A stretch of DNA of 36,903 bases from Endozoicomonas numazuensis (GTDB lineage: Bacteria; Pseudomonadota; Gammaproteobacteria; Pseudomonadales; Endozoicomonadaceae): assembly GCF_000722635.1 (NCBI RefSeq), contig NZ_JOKH01000012.1:11047-47949 (forward strand). Reading direction: 5' to 3'. The position numbers and the translations under genes were made by a program. Under the pieces are notes generated by a model. That model worked only from the letters and a program-made list of their open reading frames with translations, did not search any database and was not told the DNA's origin. This document shows, in pieces, positions 33,233 to 36,903 of the stretch (positions are counted from its first letter, which is position 1; each line of letters opens with the position of its first letter).

Positions 33233-33852
33233 AACTGGAAGTCAGAAATCTTGCTTTATCGGTTGCAGGAAAGCGTCTGGTTTCTGATCTGAGCTTTATT
33301 GCCAGAGCAGGTCGGGTATTGGCTATCACGGGGCCGAGTGGCTGTGGGAAATCCTCTATTCTTGATTTTCTTTGTGGCACTCTGCCCGGCAGCTTTCAGG
33401 GTTCAGGGACGATCATGCTGAATGACAGGGATATAACCAGTAGGCCGTCTCATGAACGTGGTATTGGGCTGCAATTACAAGATCATTTGTTGTTTCCTCA
33501 TCTGTCCGTCAGTGAGAATCTGGCTTTTGGAATCCCCTCTTTTTATAGCCGAAGTGAACGAAAGCAAAAGATTGAAAAAGCCTTGAGTGAATGTCAGCTT
33601 CCCAATTTTGGCAGGAATAACCCATTGACCTTGTCAGGAGGACAAAGAGCCAGAATCAGTTTAATGAGAACGTTGCTTTCAGAGCCGAAAGTCTTGTTAC
33701 TGGATGAGCCTTTTTCAAAACTGGACCCAGAGTTGCGTCAGCAGTTCAGAGAGTTTGTCTTCAATCGGGTTTCGGAATTATCGATTCCTGTCATTATGGT
33801 CACTCACGATCAGGCAGATATTCCAGAGGCCAGTGAAACGATCAAGTTATGA
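33229..33852 (+). CDS. ynjD: ABC transporter ATPase, YnjD-like
   Basis: 207 residues from ATG 33229, an ATP-binding subunit of the YnjD type (E. coli about 217). Walker A GPSGCGKSS is at 35-43, Q-loop LQLQDHLLF near 82, signature LSGGQRARIS at about 135-144, Walker B VLLLDEPFSKLD at about 155-166, and the switch His in MVTHDQ near 193. The ATG at 33229 is chosen over 33223 because AGGAG lies 7 bases upstream and the start then overlaps the permease stop as ATGA. It powers the YnjB/YnjC importer. Confidence 0.9.
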   Translation: MKLEVRNLALSVAGKRLVSDLSFIARAGRVLAITGPSGCGKSSILDFLCGTLPGSFQGSGTIMLNDRDITSRPSHERGIGLQLQDHLLFPHLSVSENLAFGIPSFYSRSERKQKIEKALSECQLPNFGRNNPLTLSGGQRARISLMRTLLSEPKVLLLDEPFSKLDPELRQQFREFVFNRVSELSIPVIMVTHDQADIPEASETIKL

Positions 33853-33957
33853 TTAATTGTTTCCAGAAGCCAAGCGTTATTACCATAACGATCTTCGTTC
33901 ATCCTGAGCTGCTGGTAATGCATTGCGACTGCTCAGTGCACAGGTGTGGGGGTTGCG
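33853..33957. other. Convergent intergenic region
   Basis: About 105 bases between ynjD (+) and the minus-strand unknown gene. A small inverted repeat CGTTAT-TACC-ATAACG is present but lacks a U-run, so it is a poor terminator candidate. Confidence 0.4.
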
Positions 33958-34962
33958 CTAAGGGCAATCTTGTTTGGCTTGCAGTACTTCGCTGGCTAGC
34001 TCTGGGCAGCCTGCTTCCCGAAAATATTCTGCTTGACTGTCCGCATCCTGTTTATTGATCCAGGCCGGTCTGTTGCCTGTGTTATTGCGGAATTTATTGG
34101 ATATCTCCTGAATACTCGGTTTGACTTCCTCATCGTACTTATCTGAGTTGGCCAAAGCCCGGAATCGACCTGCCCAGTACATTCTGGGAGCAGCCATACG
34201 ATTGTCGAACTGGTCCTGACAGCGATCGAACTTCATTAGCTGCCTGGATCTGGCGTTAACAACGTGCTTCTGTCTGGAGGCGTCAAAGGTCAGTAGTCCT
34301 GAGATCTGAAGATCATTGAGTCTTCGATGTTCTACATTTCTCAACATACTTCTGAGTTGCAGAGTACCGTCTTTCCCTAGTTGCGCTGGCATTAGTTCGC
34401 TGAGTTTTCTTGCCGTTTCAGATTGAACCTTTAGCTTTCGGGGCCTGAGCATTTTTACTGTCACTTCTCCGGAGGGAGAGGGTGCCATTTTCAGCAAACC
34501 TACCTCTGCCAGCCATGCGCAGGCAGCATGCACCGGGCTTCCTTTATCAATGGTTGCGGAGCGATCTTTGAAAGTCATTGGCGCCGAGAGGTCGTCTGAT
34601 TTGGAAGACAGCGCTTCAATCAGTTCCTGGGTGCGATGTATTTCAGCCGGTTCCGGGCGTCGTAGAATAAAGGCCTTTAGCCGGGCAAAAGCCCCATTGG
34701 GCACAGCGATAACTTCGGTGTCCCGATCTTTCACCGATTTCTTATGATGATGTTCTTTGCTGGACTCAGTGATTAACTTTCTTGCGGGATGACTGGCAAT
34801 GCCCTTGGGTTTATCCGACGGCCCCTGGGGCTTCAGGTCAACGTATTGATTGGGAACCGACTGTCCGGGTTTGCCGATGCTCATGATAATGTGCTCTTTT
34901 CCGCTCATGGCTGCTTGGCTGATAAACCTTCTATCGGCGAACTTTGCCCTACCTCCAAACAT
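33958..34962 (-). CDS. Unrecognised basic protein
   Basis: 334 residues, no signal peptide or membrane segment, rich in Lys, Arg and Ser. The N-terminal third looks disordered (PKGIASHPARKLITESSKEH, then HHHKKS); the middle has helical segments such as VHAACAWLAEVGLLKM and TARKLSELMPAQL that recall winged-helix-like folds, with FRNNTGNRPAWINKQDADSQ near the end. I know no family. The start is unclear: ATG 34962 has no good ribosome site, and internal ATGs at residues 19 and 27 are possible. The residue-19 ATG is inside a match to the dispersed box. It is divergent from the long frame at 35006. Confidence 0.6.
   Translation of the reverse strand: MFGGRAKFADRRFISQAAMSGKEHIIMSIGKPGQSVPNQYVDLKPQGPSDKPKGIASHPARKLITESSKEHHHKKSVKDRDTEVIAVPNGAFARLKAFILRRPEPAEIHRTQELIEALSSKSDDLSAPMTFKDRSATIDKGSPVHAACAWLAEVGLLKMAPSPSGEVTVKMLRPRKLKVQSETARKLSELMPAQLGKDGTLQLRSMLRNVEHRRLNDLQISGLLTFDASRQKHVVNARSRQLMKFDRCQDQFDNRMAAPRMYWAGRFRALANSDKYDEEVKPSIQEISNKFRNNTGNRPAWINKQDADSQAEYFREAGCPELASEVLQAKQDCP
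34901..34916 (-). repeat. Box motif of the dispersed element (copy F), inside a gene
   Basis: On the minus strand AAGCAGCCATGAGCGG matches the core CAGCCATGAGCG in full. It lies near the 5' end of the gene at 33958-34962, and its ATG is in frame with that gene. There is no clear hairpin. It could be chance or a copy that became a start region. Confidence 0.35.
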
Positions 34963-35005
34963 TATCTACTTTAAAAAACTCATTTCCTGACCAAGCTGTA
35001 AGTGG

Positions 35006-36903
35006 ATGATGTTGCCCAGAGTTCGATGTGTGCTGTTTTTCTTGCTTTGGATCGTGGCCCCGGTCTTATCCGCTGCCCCAATCCCCTGGCTGTCTCTGAC
35101 AGTAGCCGACAGCCGGGAATCCATGCTGAGGCTGGCAGAACAGGAAAACGTTGATTGGGCAAACGAACTCAGCCGTATTATTGTTCTTGAACAAAATGAT
35201 GCCATAGAACTGGCCATCCAGGGTTACGAACAACTCATTGCCAGCCAATCCACTGACGTTGCATCGCTTAACAAACTAGTACCACTGTACTGGCGATTAA
35301 TGGAAAAGCATGAGGCCTTTGAACAACGAGCCGGTTTTTTCCTCAGCCTGAGCGATACACCCGAAACCGGTCATGTCTATCAAACCCTGTATTGGCTGGA
35401 TCAGTTACTGACGTTTCATGCCGGGCATCTGCTTAAAGGATCTGATAGAACCATTGGACAAACCGTAAGCGGTGTTCAACAACAGTATGAACAGCTACTG
35501 GCCTCTATTGGGGATATCCCTGTCGTCCTGAAACACTGGATCGCATCGTTGCTTTATTTCCACATGCCAGAAGGTGGTCTGGCTACCGCTGACCATTATC
35601 TGCTGCGAGAAAAACAGAGCCTTCAGCCTACTGAGAGCCTTCAGCCTACTGAGAGCCTTCAGCCTACTGAGAGTCTTCAGCCTACTGAGAGCCTTCAGAC
35701 TTTAGAAGACGATGAACAGGTTTTTCTGGCTGACCTGCTCACGGTTTATAGAAAAATACTCTTTGAACGGTATGATCAAGAACTGCCCGAATCACTGCCG
35801 TCTGGTAGCTGGCTACTGCCCGGCGCCAGCGCCGACATGACCACGCAAGACATAATAGACAGGCAAAACTGGGCTTACCAACGCTTCCAGGGCAAAGCGG
35901 CCAGCACCATCAGCTCTACCTGGCAAGCGCTGGCAGTCACCATTAATTGTTTTTACAAAGCTCGCAGTAACCCCCAAATGTTCCGGTTTCGCCTCTGCCT
36001 GGTCCCTTTTGAGGCCGCCCGACAGAATATAGTCACCCTGTACGACCTGCTCTATGTGGGCGAAAATGCCAAGCGTCGCGCGCCCTGGCGAGACATGTGG
36101 GAGTGGAATGCAGGCAGTGACGAATACCAGCTGCTGACGGCTGAATTTAATGAAGTAGCGGGCTTTAAAGAACAAGTGGTAGGCTCCCTGCAACAGGATT
36201 TCTTAGACCAATTGAACCAGGTAGAAAGCATAACGGACCCTGAAGTTCGGGAATCAAACAAGCTGAACCTATTCCAGAGCCACCTGACCGACTTTGCCAG
36301 CGAGCAAACCGTCCAGAATGCCGTCCAGCATTCCGCTCAGAGACTCAACCAGATACAGACCGTCAAAACACAAGACAATCAGTCACAACAAGCCTTCGAA
36401 CGCTTCAAGACACAACAGCAAACATTCACTGCCCGGATTGAACAAGCCCCCAATGATGAAGTTTTGATCTCTCAATATCTGTCGTTGATTGACGGTCAGG
36501 ATGCCCGCACCGGCCTCACCGAACAGAGCAGACTGAACCTGAGAGTCACAGTAGTTCATTGGCTCGAGAAGGCACAACACAATAACCGGTTAGACAGGCT
36601 GTACAAAACCTATACCCAGCAGAAAGAAGCCATTCTCCGCCGTTTTCATGACAACCCCATAACGGCCCTTGAAGACCTGCTTACCCTGGTTAACAGCGAG
36701 GCCGGAGAGTCCCTGGCGGCAGAAAGCCGAACAGCCCAGAGAAACTATTTTCTTTCAGAATTAAATGAACTCAGAGCAGAGAAACAAGCAAAGCAGGAAA
36801 GGCGCGACAAGGAAGGGCACTATAAAAAGAGACTGGACGAACTGAATCAACAAGAACAACTGACCGGCAACACAGAGGCCTGGTTTACGGGGTTTATTGA
36901 TCT
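35006..36903 (+). CDS. Large exported protein, unrecognised, partial (runs off right edge)
   Basis: An open frame of 632 codons with no stop before the window ends. It begins MMLPRVRCVLFFLLWIVAP and then VLSAAP, a clear signal peptide, at ATG 35006 or 35009; the ribosome site is weak (TAAGTGG). The mature part is mostly helical and rich in Gln, Glu and Leu, with tandem SLQPTE repeats at residues 205-231 and likely coiled-coil stretches towards the visible end (for example FLSELNELRAEKQAKQERRD-like charged helices). I do not recognise a family. Codon use and the lack of stops over 1.9 kb make it a real gene. It is divergent from the gene at 33958-34962. Confidence 0.85.
   Translation, partial: MMLPRVRCVLFFLLWIVAPVLSAAPIPWLSLTVADSRESMLRLAEQENVDWANELSRIIVLEQNDAIELAIQGYEQLIASQSTDVASLNKLVPLYWRLMEKHEAFEQRAGFFLSLSDTPETGHVYQTLYWLDQLLTFHAGHLLKGSDRTIGQTVSGVQQQYEQLLASIGDIPVVLKHWIASLLYFHMPEGGLATADHYLLREKQSLQPTESLQPTESLQPTESLQPTESLQTLEDDEQVFLADLLTVYRKILFERYDQELPESLPSGSWLLPGASADMTTQDIIDRQNWAYQRFQGKAASTISSTWQALAVTINCFYKARSNPQMFRFRLCLVPFEAARQNIVTLYDLLYVGENAKRRAPWRDMWEWNAGSDEYQLLTAEFNEVAGFKEQVVGSLQQDFLDQLNQVESITDPEVRESNKLNLFQSHLTDFASEQTVQNAVQHSAQRLNQIQTVKTQDNQSQQAFERFKTQQQTFTARIEQAPNDEVLISQYLSLIDGQDARTGLTEQSRLNLRVTVVHWLEKAQHNNRLDRLYKTYTQQKEAILRRFHDNPITALEDLLTLVNSEAGESLAAESRTAQRNYFLSELNELRAEKQAKQERRDKEGHYKKRLDELNQQEQLTGNTEAWFTGFID
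35618..35698 (+). repeat. In-frame 18-bp tandem repeat (SLQPTE)
   Basis: The unit AGCCTTCAGCCTACTGAG occurs four times in full (one copy has AGT for AGC) plus a half copy, in frame in the large exported protein. The near identity suggests recent slippage and possible length variation between strains. Confidence 0.92.

Noticed and set aside
35618-35698. Tandem repeat considered as a CRISPR array or iteron origin
   Set aside because: The units are directly adjacent with no spacers, in frame, and encode SLQPTE inside a long open frame.

Overview
The window looks like the chromosome of a marine gammaproteobacterium of the Oceanospirillales type, with Endozoicomonas or a close relative as my best guess. 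This is inference from protein style and gene order: a serB gene with a YtjB/AhpA-type gene nearby, hisB-hisH-hisF, a ynjBCD-type transporter, a Zur-type zinc operon, a Na+/dicarboxylate symporter, AsmA and SPOR envelope proteins, moderate GC, and gene remnants plus small palindromic repeats between genes. No rRNA, tRNA, CRISPR array, intact insertion sequence or prophage was seen.

Layout, left to right. Positions 1-2565 hold a minus-strand zinc-uptake operon: a candidate Zur operator, an outer-membrane protein with a His/Asp-rich loop, a ZnuA-like binding protein and the start of a metal permease that leaves the window. Positions 2641-2809 carry a frameshifted scrap of a glutathionyl-hydroquinone reductase gene. 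Then come a small DMT-type membrane protein (-), a DASS symporter (+), an MsbA-like ABC exporter (+) and an RluA-family pseudouridine synthase (+), whose 3' end lies antisense to a 3' remnant of mltC. A class-3 lipase, an AsmA protein, a protein with three SPOR-like repeats and a dienelactone-hydrolase-like enzyme follow on the minus strand.

Positions 15253-18982 (+) hold an exported unknown protein, hisB, hisH, a DUF4870 membrane protein, a 168-bp palindromic MITE-like element and hisF. hisA is missing from its usual place between hisH and hisF. An 18-bp perfect hairpin separates hisF from a convergent two-gene unit at 19035-22795: a PHP-plus-SMC-like ATPase of the TrlF type and an overlapping AlbA_2/HATPase protein. 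This is the best candidate for a conflict or defence system in the window. Next are a YtjB/AhpA-like membrane protein with a cyclase-like domain (-), a TonB-dependent receptor (+) and an unrecognised, tightly coupled gene pair (-). serB follows, then a ynjB-ynjC-ynjD-type ABC importer (+), an unrecognised protein (-), and a long exported open frame with SLQPTE repeats that runs off the right edge.

The most unusual non-coding signal is a small dispersed element. It starts with a box close to AACAGCCATGAGCGA, followed directly by an inverted repeat whose arms differ from copy to copy but stay complementary. In three copies TATAAA then follows 2-3 bases after the right arm. Copies lie just in front of hisH, hisF, serB and the ynjB-like gene; in the last, the Shine-Dalgarno sequence sits in the loop and the probable start codon in the right arm. 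Further box-only matches occur at 22819-22854 and 34901-34916.
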